A stretch of 64,000 bases of DNA, taken from assembly GCA_963678675.1 (NCBI GenBank), contig OY783200.1, positions 14,220,455-14,284,454 on the forward strand, written 5' to 3'. Shown here piece by piece: positions 1 through 11,519 of the stretch; the stretch's first letter is position 1, and every line of letters begins with the position of its first letter. Both the position numbers and the translations under genes were made by a program. The stretch is from Xiphydria camelus. Lineage: Eukaryota; Arthropoda; Insecta; Hymenoptera; Xiphydriidae. The notes under the pieces are model-generated. The model was given only the letters and a program-made list of their open reading frames with translations. It did not search any database and was not told the DNA's origin.

Positions 1-1900
1 TGGAATTGGATCACAACAATCAAGTAATTACTTTATCATTATTTTTTCTCTATCGATATATTTCCTCTTTCGTACTATTACAAGTTCCAATTTATACACC
101 GACCTGTCAAACCTGAAGTGTACATGTACCTCACTTCTATTTCATCTGTTCTTTGTCTCCGTTGTAACGACAGTCAATGAGGATTAACTGATACCGATTA
201 GGGTTCGAGGGTTATTCCTTATTCTGTCTAGCAGAGCATCGATATTTTACTGCACCTGTTTTCTTCTGGAACTTCCTAAAATAATTATAAAAACCCCATA
301 TGATTGTTATTTACAATTTGTTACAGATCGTATGCGAACCCGAGGGGGTTTCTTTTGAACGAAGGATCATCCACTTGTTGTTCCAAGAACCAGTTGCATT
401 ATAGTTCATTTGGCGAGCTGGATCTGCGGCCTCGAGTGCATGGACGTGTGCCACTTTAAATGGATATCTTGTAATTTCCATTGTTACATCAGAGGCGAAG
501 AAGAGATGAAATAGAAGTGAAGTACATGTACATTTCACGTTTGATAGGTTGGTATATAAATTGGAACTTCTCTGATAGAATATACGAAAGAGGAAATATA
601 TCGATAAAGGAAAAATAATAATAAAGTAGTTACTACATTATTGTAATCTAATTCCATTGTATCCCTTAATTTTCTGCCACGACTTTGATCGTTGATAGTG
701 AAGAAAAATCAAATTTATTGGTTGATCCATCTACTATCAACAATCAAAGTTGTGGCAGAAAAATAAAGGATACACACAATAGAATTGGATTACAATAATG
801 TAGTAACTACTTTATTATTATTTTTTCTTTATCGATATATTTCCTCTTTCGTATTATACAATCAGAAGTTCCAATTTATATACCAACCTATCAAACGTGA
901 AGTGTACATGTACCTCACTTCTATTTCATCTCTTCTTCGCCTCTGATGTAACAATGGAAATTACAAGATATCCATTTAAAGTGGCACACGTCCATGCACT
1001 CGAGACAGTAGATCCAGCTCGCCGAATGAACTAATGCAACTGGTTCTTGAAGCAACAAGTGGATGATCCCTTGTTCGAAAGAAATCCCCTCGGGTTCGCA
1101 TACGATCTGTAACAAATTGTAAATAACATAATCATTTGCAGTTTCACTATTTAAAATATACCAAACTTACTCAACGTAGAAATTAAGAAACTATATTAAT
1201 CTGAGTTAACCAATTCTAATAGCAGAATTATTAAAAATGATATATTTCATCTTTCGTATTATACTATCACAAGTTCCAATTTATATACCGACCTGTCAAA
1301 TGTGAAGTGTACATGTACCTCACTTCTATTTCATCTCTTCTTCGCCTCTAGTGTAACGATAGAAATTACAAAATGTCATAACTTTTCTGTAACATTTCTG
1401 CAATATTTTATGTATGTTAGAAATACATATTTCTCGATAAATTCGAGAATGTTGCGAAATATCATAGAAACGTTTCAGTCTCATTACGTCGAAAGATCTC
1501 GATAAGGTACAGCTCGATAAGATTGTACTTGTCAGGGCTGAATTATGTAGGGTTTTTATAATTATTTTAGGAAGTCCCAGAAGAATACAGGTGCAGCAAA
1601 ATATCGATGCTGCCCTAGAAGGAATGAGGAATAACCCTCGAACCCTAATCGATATCAGTGATTCCTCATTGAAGTTCGTTACACCAGAGTAGAAGAAGAG
1701 ATGAAATAGAAGTGAGGTACATGTACACTTCACTTTTAACAGGTCGGTATATAAATTTGAACTTGTGTGACAGTATAATACGAAAGATGAAATATATCAG
1801 TTTTAATAATTCTGTCATTATTATCTATAGAATTAATTAACTCAGATTAATATAGTTTCTTAATTTCTATGTAGAGTAAGTTGGGTATATTTTAAATAGT
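1..1900. repeat. Nested palindromes of family PF1 (left cluster)
   Basis: Three inverted repeats are nested here. Positions 1-297 recur reverse-complemented at about 1,541-1,800. 298-1,140 is itself a palindrome. 1,141-1,380 pairs with about 1,690-1,900. All share the marker TGTACATGTACCTCAC and an AT-rich block containing TATCGATATATTTCCTCTTTCGTA. Short open frames in this interval appear on both strands with the same peptide because of the palindromy, and none looks like a gene. The left edge is cut by the window. Confidence 0.85.
298..1140. repeat. Foldback palindrome, arms about 415 bp
   Basis: The sequence from about 298 to 715 is repeated reverse-complemented from about 735 to 1,140, centred near 725 with almost no spacer. 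The outer end of each arm carries a GC-richer segment with GCGAACCCGAGGGGGTTTC. The same segment recurs at about 2,000 and 11,410, so it is a module of the family. There is no transposase and I could not define a target duplication. Confidence 0.85.
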
Positions 1901-2599
1901 GAAATACTGAATATAATTGTGTTGTTTATTGTATAATTTGTTACAGAAATAAACGTACTGCTATTGAATTCCACCCAGAAGGACTCAAAATCATGTGCGA
2001 ACCCGAGGGGGTTTCTTTTGAACGAGGGATCGTCCACTTGCTGTTCCAAGAACCAGCTGCATTATTATATTCGGTGGGTTAGATCTGCTGCTCGAGTGCA
2101 TGGACGTGCGTTCATCCTTCAATATCCTGCCTACCATGATCTGCTGATTCTAACCTCTGTTACCACAGCCCGAATGCTCGTCGAAGGTTATTCCTTATTC
2201 TTTCTAGCACAGATCAATATTATGCTGCATCTGTATTCTTCTGGGAGTTCCCAAAATAATTATAAAAACCCCATATAATTCAGCTCTGACAAGTACAATC
2301 TTATCGAGGAAATCTTTCGATGTAATGATTCCGAAATGTTTCTATGATATTTTGCAACATTCGCGAATTTATCAAGAAATATATATTTCTAACATACGGT
2401 AGTATTCACGAATATTGCAAAATATCGCAGGAATGTTACAGAAAAGCTACTTGCAAAAACGTGCTTTGTCGGATATAAATGATCATACCAGAGGCGAAGA
2501 AGAGATTAAATAAAAGTGAGGTACATGTACATTTCACGCTTGACAGGTCGGTATATAAATTGGAACTAGTGTGATGGTATAATACGAAAGAGGAAATAT

Positions 2600-2860
2600 A
2601 TAAATAAAGAAAAAATAATAATAAAGTAGTTACTCCATTATTGTAATCCAATTCCATTGTATCCCTTATTTTTCTGCCGTGACTTTGATTGTTGATTGTG
2701 GATGGATCAGCCAATAAATTTAATTTTTATTCACTATCAACAATCAGTCGTGGCAGAAAAATAAGGGATACAATGGAATTGGATTACAGTAATGTAGTAA
2801 CTACTTTATTATTATTTTTTCTTTATCGATATATATTTCCTCTTTCGTATTATACTATCC
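2600..2860. repeat. PF1 core palindrome in the left arm
   Basis: About 120 bp on each side of a centre near 2,720 are reverse complements. They contain TTTCTGCCGTGACTTTGATTG and its partner CAATCAGTCGTGGCAGAAA. The same core is at about 660-790, 3,890-4,010, 9,390-9,500 and 10,640-10,745, and single arms are near 58,800 and 61,310. It marks family PF1 throughout the window. Confidence 0.8.
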
Positions 2861-2924
2861 CACAAGTTCGAATTTATATACCGACCTGTCAAACGTGAAG
2901 TGTACATGTACCTCACTTTTATTT

Positions 2925-3745
2925 CATTAAGTATTACTGCAGAACGAGTAGGTAAGAAGATTTTCATGAAGACTCATGATTTTCTGACTTGTCATCTCGT
3001 ACAGGTGCAACCGAAGAGGATCTAGTTCGTGTCCTGTCCACAAAAAGATGACTCGATGGACATTGGAGAATGTCAGACTTGTCACCGAGCGCCTATATCC
3101 CATGGTGCATTAATTGCAATACGCGTTTCTCCTTTCAACTATTCCATCGTTAAATAACTTTTACTTCTTTCAAGCTAATAACCTTTTTTGAACTGTACGT
3201 GGTAGGTGGCAGCGATCGATAATAGCGACTCATCGTAGACAAGTTCGTCTATTAAAACTAAAAAGCAATTCGGTGTACCGAACTACTACTGCGATAATGT
3301 GCTCGAGCTCACGGACTATTCTGCGATTAACATTAACGTAATCGTGATTATGCTCAGGTGATGGGTGTTCCAAAAGAGGTAAAGTTGATACTAAACATCG
3401 GATGCTGTAAGCTGACTTGCTAGTGTATGCTTTGCAAGTGGAACATCATCGCAGGAATAATTTGTCTACGATTAGTCACAATCATTGATCGCTGCCCCCT
3501 ACGATGAACAGTTTGTATAAGGTAAATACTTTGAAAGAAGTGAAAGTTATTTAAAGCAGGAATAATTGAAACGAAAAGCGCATATTGAAATAAATGTACC
3601 GTGGGTAATAGGCGCTCGGTGACAAGTCTGATATTCTCCGATGTCCATCGAGTCATCTTTTTACGGACAGGACACGAGCTAGGTCCTCTTCGGTTGCACC
3701 TGTACGAGATGACATGTCAGTCTGCAGTAATACTTAATGAGATAA
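2925..3745. repeat. Inverted module inside the left arm
   Basis: The segment begins and ends with reverse-complementary sequence: TGTCATCTCGTACAGGTGCAACC near 2,992 matches GGTTGCACCTGTACGAGATGACA near 3,693. The inverted arms flank a unique core around 3,250-3,400. The right arm of the giant repeat carries its counterpart at about 9,655-10,470. No coding potential is recognised. Confidence 0.75.
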
Positions 3746-4209
3746 AAGTGAGGTACATGTACACTTCACGTTTGACACAGATCGATATATAAATTCGAAC
3801 TTGTGGGATAGTATAATACGAAAGAGACTATATCGATAAAGAAAAAATAATAATAAAGTAGTTACTACATTACTGTAATCCAATTCCATTGTATCCCTTA
3901 TTTTTCTGCCACGACTTTGATAGTTGATAGTGAATAAAAATCAAATTTATTAGCTGATCCATCCACTATCAACAATCAGTCGTGGCAGAAAAATAAGGGA
4001 TACAATAAAATTGGATTACAATAATGGAGTAACTACTTTAAACACTTGGGGAAACTCACCGAAGAAACCCGAATAATTATCTTATCATTTGTACACTAGA
4101 TTTCGAGGTTACATGCTTCGATCTCCCGAATTGACAGCTATCGGGAGATCAGGGGGCCTTTCTCGAGTCACTCGTATCTTTGCGTGCACGCAACTCAGCG
4201 AAGAGACCA

Positions 4210-4330
4210 ATCATGTTCAAGTATTCCGTTGCGGCGGGGGTCCTGATTGGTCTACTCGCTAAGAAACGTATACGCATCTTTGCGAGTAAACCAATCAGGA
4301 CCCCCACCACAACGGAATACTTGATCTGCA
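4210..4330. repeat. Hairpin MITE-like unit
   Basis: A stem of about 45 bp: TATTCCGTTGCGGCGGGGGT near 4,220 pairs with ACCCCCACCACAACGGAATA near 4,300, with a short loop around 4,262-4,285. The equivalent hairpin in the right arm is at about 9,050-9,165. Strong secondary structure is expected in RNA or single-stranded DNA. Confidence 0.8.
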
Positions 4331-4770
4331 ACAGTTAATAGATGATTTTTATTCGCATTGGCATGTTTATGATGATATTTGCAATGAATGTTCTACTCGG
4401 ATTGAAATGGGTCGTAAGGTCAGCATCGAAGCTGTAAATGATGTAGTAATAATTACATTAAATTTATTTATGAATAAGGTCGAAATTTCAGCGGTGCATG
4501 CAAAAGGATTTCTTAAAACTATTCCAACGTCTCGAGTTAATATATGTAACAACATATATACTGTCAGAAGTGGTATCTTTATATGTGATGAAACAATTCG
4601 TCATGGTCATTGAAAGAGTATACTTAGAGAGAGAGAGAGAGAGAGTTGAAGGTAAAACGTCTTCATGGATTTCTGTAGACGACCAAAATATAAGAAAAAT
4701 CCGATGGCCTGTAAATTCGAAAGCGGTGTATGTTTTATTTCTCCAAAATACTAAGTCAATGTGAAAAATA
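4320..4770 (+). pseudogene. USP-like (peptidase C19) C-terminal fragment, copy 1
   Basis: The plus-strand frame from about 4,320 reads LQQLIDDFYSHW, then a Cys pair (CNEC), NLFMNK and KGFLKTIPTS, and reaches RHGH before a stop at about 4,612. After a frame change it continues with SSWISVDDQN and AYVLFLQ-like sequence to 4,764. A GH(Y/W) motif followed by W-x-DD is the usual layout around the catalytic His/Asp of ubiquitin-specific proteases. That assignment is inferred from motif order only. A GA microsatellite (about 4,626-4,645) sits at the break. The same fragment lies on the minus strand at about 8,381-9,055 and 58,262-58,655, so it is a shared passenger of the repeat and not a local gene. 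Confidence 0.5.
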
Positions 4771-4849
4771 TAAGGGCTCTCTAGTCTATAAATCCCTTTC
4801 AAAATATCACGAGAATAAATCAAAAGTAAGTAAGTGGTTATAATTTATT

Positions 4850-5695
4850 GGCTCGTATCGGTATAAAATGTGAGACTTTAATTTTGTGGTAATAGAAAGC
4901 TATTCTTCTACATATACGTATTTTCCTCATGAATAAATTCCAAAAAGTAATGAAATCCCCCCACAAAAACAGATTATCTGTAAAAAAAAAGGCGGCATGT
5001 GCATTCAGTGCCAACAAAAATTGATACCTACGTAAAATATTCTCCAAAAAAGATTTGAAATCAATTAAGATCGCCATGTTCAAGATTTATATATAAAAAG
5101 TAAAAGGCATCATTTGAAAGGAAAATTATTGTAAATCAAGTTACTAAAAAATTCGACTAAAGAATTTACAAAAAAAAAAATTAATAAAAAAGAACTTGCC
5201 GCGTTTTTTTCCTTCAAAATAAAAAATTCAGACAGAATTATACTCGATGTTTATGCACTTATGATTTTAAATAAGTTCATACACTTATATGATACCACCA
5301 GTATACCGAATATCGCACGGGAAACCAATCAGGCGGGGGCCTTCTGAATTTCTCTGAATTTGACTTCTTCAGTGCAATTTATGAATTACTCTAGCACCGT
5401 CCAAGCACTACCAATTATTCGGTATAGTGGACAAAAGATGAAAAATTAAACGCGGCAAGTTCTTTTTTATTAAAATTTTTGTTAGAAATTCTTTAGTCGA
5501 ATTTTTTAGTAACTTGATTTACAATAATTTTCCTTTCAAATGATGCCTTTTACTTTTTATATATAAATCTTGAACATGGCGATCTTAATTGATTTCAAAT
5601 CTTTTTTGGAGAGTATTTTACATAGGTATCAATTCTTGTTGGTACTGAATGAACATGCCGCCTTTTTTTTTACAGAGAATCTGTTTTTGTGGGGG
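4850..5695. repeat. Inner palindrome of the left arm
   Basis: About 4,960-5,215 and 5,450-5,695 are reverse complements, sharing AACTTGCCGCGTTT and ATCTTGAACATGGCGATC. They flank a loop of about 235 bp containing GGCGGGGGCCTTCTGAA. The pattern recurs at 7,551-8,215 and about 57,470-58,010. A 65-bp piece is stranded at about 36,310-36,375. The copia fragment begins directly after the right arm. Confidence 0.8.
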
Positions 5696-5699
5696 TAAA

Positions 5700-7550
5700 A
5701 TTGACGAAAAACAACTAAGATATAGTGTGATCGAATTAAAAACATGCCAGAAATTTCATACAAAGAAGATCATTATCTTAATGCATGTATACTAGTAAAT
5801 GATGTCCCTAAATCATTTGATGAAATAAAATTTCGGGATGATAAAATTCAGTGGGAGCAAGCAATAAAAGAGGAATTATATTCTCTTATGCAAAATGAAA
5901 CATGGACCTTACTACCTTGCCCATCAAATAAAAATATTATTGACAGTAAATGGATCTTTACAATTAAAAATGATGCTTCAGGGAAATTCTGTAGATTTAA
6001 AGCAAGATTAGTTGTAAGAGGTTTTTCACAAGAATATTTATCTGATTACGAAGAAACTTTTGCCCCTGTGTGTGTGTGTTGCTCGGATAACTTCTTTTCG
6101 ATTAATGATTGCTATTGCAAATCAATATGATTTAATTATACATCAAATGGACGTCAAACAGCTTTTCTCAACGGCTTTCTTGAAGAACAGATTTTTATGA
6201 AAATCCCCGAGGGAGTTAACGCACCTCCAAATTATGTATGTAAATTAAATAAAGCTTTGTATGGATTAAAACAAGCTGCTCGATGCTGGTTTCAGCATTT
6301 CGATGAAGTTCTTAAACAACACGAATTCGTTGATTCAAAAGTAGATCGATGTTTATATATTTTGGACCGGGGAAATATAACTAAGAATATTTATGTCCTT
6401 TTATATGTTGATGATCTTTTGATTATAACTTTTGATAAAATGACTCTTTTGAATTTTAAACAGTATTTGTGATGACGAAATTTTCAATGAAAGATATGCA
6501 AGAAATAAAATCATTCTTGGGTATACGTGTTGAAAGAACTGTAAACAAAATAACTTTAGATCAAACTTTCTATTTAGAGTCAGTTCTCAAGAAATTCAAT
6601 ATGAGCGATTGTAAAGCTGTTAGCACTCCATTGCCCACGAAATTAAATTACAAAGAATTAAATTCAGATGAACATTACGGCGCTCCTTGTAAGAACGTAA
6701 TCGGTTGTTTAATGTACGCAATGTTGTGTACTCGTCCCGATTTGTGTCTAGCTCTTAATTTATTAAGTAGATTTCAAGTTAAAAATAATAAAGAGCTATG
6801 GCAAAACCTAGAGAGAGTTCTGAGATATGTTAAAGGGTCATTAAAATTAAAGTTAACGTACGAAAAATGTCATTATGAAAATCCATTAACTGGTCATGTA
6901 GACGCTGATTGGGCTGATGATGAATTGAATCGACGAAGCACCACGGGTTACTTATTTAAAATATTTGATAAAAATATATTAAGCTGGCAAACAAAGAGAC
7001 AAAACTCAGTAGCAACATCTTCAACTGAAGCTGAGTACATGGCGATTTTGAAGGTGTCAAAGAAGCTCGTTGGCTTAGATTTCTATTAGGCAGCATTAAA
7101 ATTGACTTGTTAGATCCTATAATTATTTATGAAGACAATAATGGATGCATCGCGATAGCAAATAATCCAACGGATCATAAAAGGTAAAAACATATCGATA
7201 TAAAATATCATTTCACACGAGAAAAGATTGAGCAAAAACAAGTAAAACTTGTTTATATTCCAACAGGTAAACAACTGGCGGATACTTTCACTAAGGCACT
7301 GGCAACTGTACAGTTCACAATTATTCGGAAACAGCTTGGCCTCATGGAATCTTAAATCAAAATATATTTTATATGACTTTATAAGGAAAGTACAAATGAT
7401 AAAAGTGCTTATCACGGGTCTGATTGGGTTTTAGGGGTTTCCCCAATCCCTGGCAACAAATGTTGGACCTATCTATGTGTACTAAGTTATCCCCACATTA
7501 ATATGACTAATTAAGTATTAAATTAATTTATTTTGAGTGGGAGTATTGAT
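5700..7550 (+). mobile_element. Copia retrotransposon fragment (RT-RNase H only), no LTRs
   Basis: A Drosophila-copia-like pol fragment forms the spacer of the giant inverted repeat. It starts just before reverse transcriptase and ends at a polypurine-tract-like GAGTGGGAG (7,535-7,543). Foldback sequence resumes at about 7,551, exactly where a 3' LTR would be expected. Gag, protease, integrase and both LTRs are absent. The coding sequence is broken by frameshifts near 6,070, 6,470 and 7,075, and a stop interrupts the end of RNase H near 7,185. Confidence 0.9.
5744..7356 (+). pseudogene. Copia reverse transcriptase / RNase H (broken)
   Basis: Three blocks in shifting frames make up one RVT_2 plus RNase H region. 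Block 1 (5,744-6,070) has the RT N terminus with KARLVVRGFSQ and YEETFAPV. Block 2 (about 6,080-6,472) has MDVK, LNKALYGLKQAARCW and the catalytic YVDDLL. Block 3 (6,469-7,089) has FLGIRVERT, GCLMYAMLCTRPDL, HVDADWA, the RNase H motif RRSTTGYLF and SSTEAEYMA. A last frame runs from about 7,075 to the stop at 7,354 with YEDNNGC, HIDIKYHF and QLADTFTKAL, broken by a TAA at about 7,186. The enzyme would copy element RNA into cDNA. It cannot be functional as it stands. The lineage is close to Drosophila copia and differs from the minus-strand copia at 20.6-24.8 kb. Confidence 0.92.
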
Positions 7551-8215
7551 ATAACTCTCCAAAAAAGATTTGAAATCAATTAAGATCGCCATGTTCAAGA
7601 TTTATGTATTAAAAGTAAGAGGCATAATTTGACAGGAAAATGATTGTAAATCAAGTTACTAAAAAATTCGACTAAAAAAATTTATAAAAAAATTTTAATA
7701 AAAAAGAACTTGCCGCGTTTAAGTTTTCATATTTTGTCCACTATGCCGAATAAATGGTAGTGCTTGGATGGTACTAGATTGATTCATAAATTGCACTGCC
7801 GAAGTCAAATTCAGAGAAATTCAGAAGGCCCCCGCCTGATCGGTTTCCCGTGCGACATTCGGTATACTGGTGGTATCATATAAGTGTATGAATTTATTTA
7901 AAATCATAAGTGCATAAACATCGAGTATAATTTTGTCTGAATTTTTTATTTTGAAGAAAAAAACGCGGCAAGTTCTTTTTTATAAATTTTTTTAGTCGAA
8001 TTTTTTAGTAACTTGATTTACAATAATTTTCCTTTCAAATGATGCCTTTTACTTTTAATACATAAATCTTGAACATGGCGATCTTAATTGATTTCAAATC
8101 TTTTTTGGAGAGTATTTTACGTATCAGTTTTTGTTGGCACTGAATGAATATGCCGCATTTTTTTTTACAGATAATCTGTTTTTGTGGGGGGATTTCATTA
8201 CTTTTTGGAATTTAT
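7551..8215. repeat. Inner palindrome of the right arm
   Basis: About 7,551-7,715 and 7,970-8,200 are reverse complements. They flank a loop (7,720-7,965) that is the inverse of the left-arm loop and contains CAGAAGGCCCCCGCCTGAT. The first arm is shorter than its left counterpart because the copia fragment replaces the outer part. Confidence 0.75.
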
Positions 8216-8380
8216 TCATGAGGAAAATACGTATATGTAGAAGAATAGCTTTCTATTACCACAAAATTAAAGTCTCACATTTTATACCGATACGAGCCAA
8301 TTAATTATAACTACGTTACTTTTGATTTATTCTCGTGATATTTTGAAAGGGATTTATAGACTAGAGAGCCCTTATATTTT

Positions 8381-9060
8381 TCACTTTGCCTTAGTATTTT
8401 GGAGAAATAAAACATATGCCGCTTTCGAATTTACAGACCATCGGATTTCTCTTATATTTTGGTCGTCTACAGAAATCCATGAAGACGTTTTACCTTGAAC
8501 TCTCTCTAAGTCTAATCTTCCAATGACCATGACGAATTGTTTCATCACATATAAAGATACCACTTATGACAGTGTATATCGTCCCCTTCCTGCAAAAAGT
8601 CACTAACATATTTTGTAAAATTCACCTAACTGGACCTAGTAGCTTAATTTTATTAAATCTTTAAATGGTAAAACTCACTAAGTGCTAAATGTGTTGGAAG
8701 TGAGCATGCGCGCATCATAAAAAGTCATTAACCGAAATATAATACCGATATTATAGAGCAGAAACTACCTACTAAGTCAGTTGATGATAAATGATAGTTA
8801 GTGACTTTTTGCAGGAAGGGGATGATATGTTGTTACATATATTAACTCGAGACGTTGGAATAGTTTTAAGAAATCCTTTTGCATGCACCGCTGAAATTTC
8901 GCCCTTACTCGTAAATAAATTTAATTTAATTATTACCGCATCATTTATAGCTTCGATGCTGACCTTACGACTCATTTCAGTCCGAGTAGAACATTAATTG
9001 CAAATATCATCATAAACATGCCAATGCGAATAAAAATCATCTATTAACTGTTGCAGATCA
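8381..9060 (-). pseudogene. USP-like fragment, copy 2, split by a MITE
   Basis: This is the minus-strand counterpart of the 4,320-4,770 fragment. From 9,060 downwards it has the IDDFYSHWHV-like start, then RKVSIEAINDAVIIKLNLF and KGFLKTIPTSR (8,772-8,975). The MITE at 8,583-8,821 interrupts it. The rest, SSWISVDDQN and YVLFLQNTK, follows at 8,381-8,500. Stops and frame changes remain. The MITE is missing from the other two copies, so this copy was hit after they separated. Confidence 0.5.
8583..8821. mobile_element. MITE, 239 bp, about 26-bp TIRs
   Basis: The termini CCCCTTCCTGCAAAAAGTCA and TGACTTTTTGCAGGAAGGGG are perfect inverted repeats. The interior is noncoding. Comparison with the uninterrupted left arm (around 4,540-4,570) shows this is an insertion. 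The target duplication is not clear. The superfamily is not assigned. Confidence 0.85.
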
Positions 9061-9170
9061 TGTATTCCGTTGTGGTGGGGGTCCTGATTGGTCTACTCGC
9101 TAAGATGTGTATACGTTTCTTAGCGATTAGACCAATCAGGACCCCCACCGCAATGGAATACTTGATCCTG
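9045..9170. repeat. Hairpin MITE-like unit, right arm
   Basis: TATTCCGTTGTGGTGGGGGT near 9,061 pairs with ACCCCCACCGCAATGGAATA near 9,140, mirroring the hairpin at 4,210-4,330. The stem retains G-T compatible differences between the two copies. Confidence 0.75.
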
Positions 9171-11519
9171 ATTGGTCCCTTCGCTGAGTTGCGTGCACGC
9201 AAAGATACGAGTAACTCGAGAAAGTACCCCCTGATCTCCCGGTAGCTGTCAATTCGGGAAATCGAAGCATCTAACCTCGAAATCAAGTGTACAAGTGATA
9301 AAAAATAATTATACGGGTTTCTTCGGTGAGTTTCCCCAAGTGTTTAAAGTAGTTACCTATACTCCATTATTGTAATCCAATTCCATTGTATCCCTTATTT
9401 TTCTGCCATGACTTTGATTGTTGATAGTGGATGGATCAGCTAATAAATTTGATTTTTATTCACTATCAACTATCAAAGTCGTGGCAGAAAAATAAGGGAT
9501 TCCATGGAATTGGATTACAGTAATGTAGTAACTACTTTTTAATTATTTTTTCTTTATCGATATAGTCCCTCTTTCGTATTATACTATCCCACAAGTTCGG
9601 ATTTATATACCGACCTGTCAAACATGAAGTCTACATGTACCTCACTTTTATCTCATTAAGTATTACTGCAGACTCTGACATGTCATCTCGTACAGGTGCA
9701 ACCGAAGAGGACCTAGCTCGTGTTCTGTCCGTAAAAAGATGACTCGATGGACATCGGAGAATGTCAGACTTGTCACCGAGCGCCTATTACCCACGGTACA
9801 TTTATTGTAATATGCGCTTTTCGTTTCAATTATTCCTGCTTTAAATAACTTTCACTTCTTTCAAAGTATTTACTTTGTACAAACTGTTCATCGTAGGGGG
9901 TAGCGATCAATGATTGTGACTAATCGTAGACAAATTATTCCTGCGATGATGTTCCAGTTGCAAAGCATACACTAGCAAGTCAGCTTACAGAGCATCCGAT
10001 GTTTAGTATCAACTTTACCTCTTTTGGAACACCCATCACCCGAGTATAATCACGATTACGTTAATGTTAATCGCAGAATAGACCATGAACTCGGGCACAT
10101 TATCGCAGTAGTAGTTCGGTACACCGAATTGCCTTTTAGTTTTAATAGACGACCTTGTCTACGACGAGTCGCTAATATAGATCGCTGCCTCCTACCATGA
10201 ACAGTTCATAAAAGGTTATTACCTTGTGAAAGAAGTGAAAGTTATTTAATGCTGGAATAGTTGCATGAAACGAGAAGCGCGTATTGCAATTAATGTACCG
10301 TGGGTAATAGGCGCTCCGTGACAAGCCGGACATTCTCCGATGTCCATCGAGTCATCTTTTTACGGACAGGACACGAGCTAAATCCTCTTCGGTTGCACCT
10401 GTACGAGATGACATGTGAGAAAATCGTGAGCCTTCATGAAAATCTTCTAACGTACTCGTTCTGCAGTAATACTTAATGAAATAAAAGTGAGGTACATGTA
10501 CACTTCACGTTTGACAGGTCAGTATATAAATTCGAACTTGGGATAGTATAATACGAAAGAGGAAATATATCGATAAAGAAAAAATAATAATAAAGTAGTT
10601 ACTACATTACTGTAATCCAATTCCGTTGTGTATCCCTTATTTTTCTGCCACGACTTTGATAGTTGATAGTGAATAAAAATCAAATTTATTAGCTGATCCA
10701 TCCACTATCACAATCAAAGTCGTGGGAGAAAAGTAAGGGATACAATGGAATTGGATTACAATAATGGAGTGACTACTTTATTATTATTTTTTCTTTATTT
10801 ATATATTTCCTCTTTCGTATTATACTATCACAAGTTCCAATTTATATACAAACCTGTCAAACGTGAAGTGTACATATACCTCACTTTTATTTCATCTCTT
10901 TTTCGCCTCTGGTATAATCATGTATACCCCACAAAGCACGTTTTTGCAAGTAACTTTTCTGTAATATTCCTGCGATATTTTGCAATATTCGTGAATACTA
11001 TCGTACGTTAGAAATATATATTTCTGTATAAATTCTCGAATGTTGCAAAATATCATAGAAACATTTCGGAATCATTACATCGAAAGATCTCCTCGATAAG
11101 GTACAGCTCGATAAGATTGTACTTGTCAGTGCTGAATTATATGGGGTTTTTATAATTATTTTAGGAAGTCTCAGAAGAATACAGGCGCAGCATAATATAG
11201 ATCTGTGCTAGAAAGAATAAGGAATAACCTTCGACGAGCATTCGGGCTGTGGCAATAGAGGTTAGAATCAGCAAGATCATGGCAGGGATGATATTGAAGG
11301 ATGGACGCACGTCCATGCACTCGAGGAAGCAAATCTAACTCGCGGAATGAACCAATGCAGCTGGTTCTTGGAACAACAAGTGGACGATCCCTCGTTCGAA
11401 AGAAACCCCCTCGGGTTTGCACATGATTTTGAGTCCTTCTGGGGGAATTGAATAGCAGCACGTTTATTTCTGTAACAGATTATAAATAACAAAATTATAT
11501 CCAGCATTTCACTACTTAA

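Noticed and set aside
311..1115. Identical 60-75-codon ORFs on opposite strands
   Set aside because: They are mirror translations of the palindrome arms with no conserved domain.
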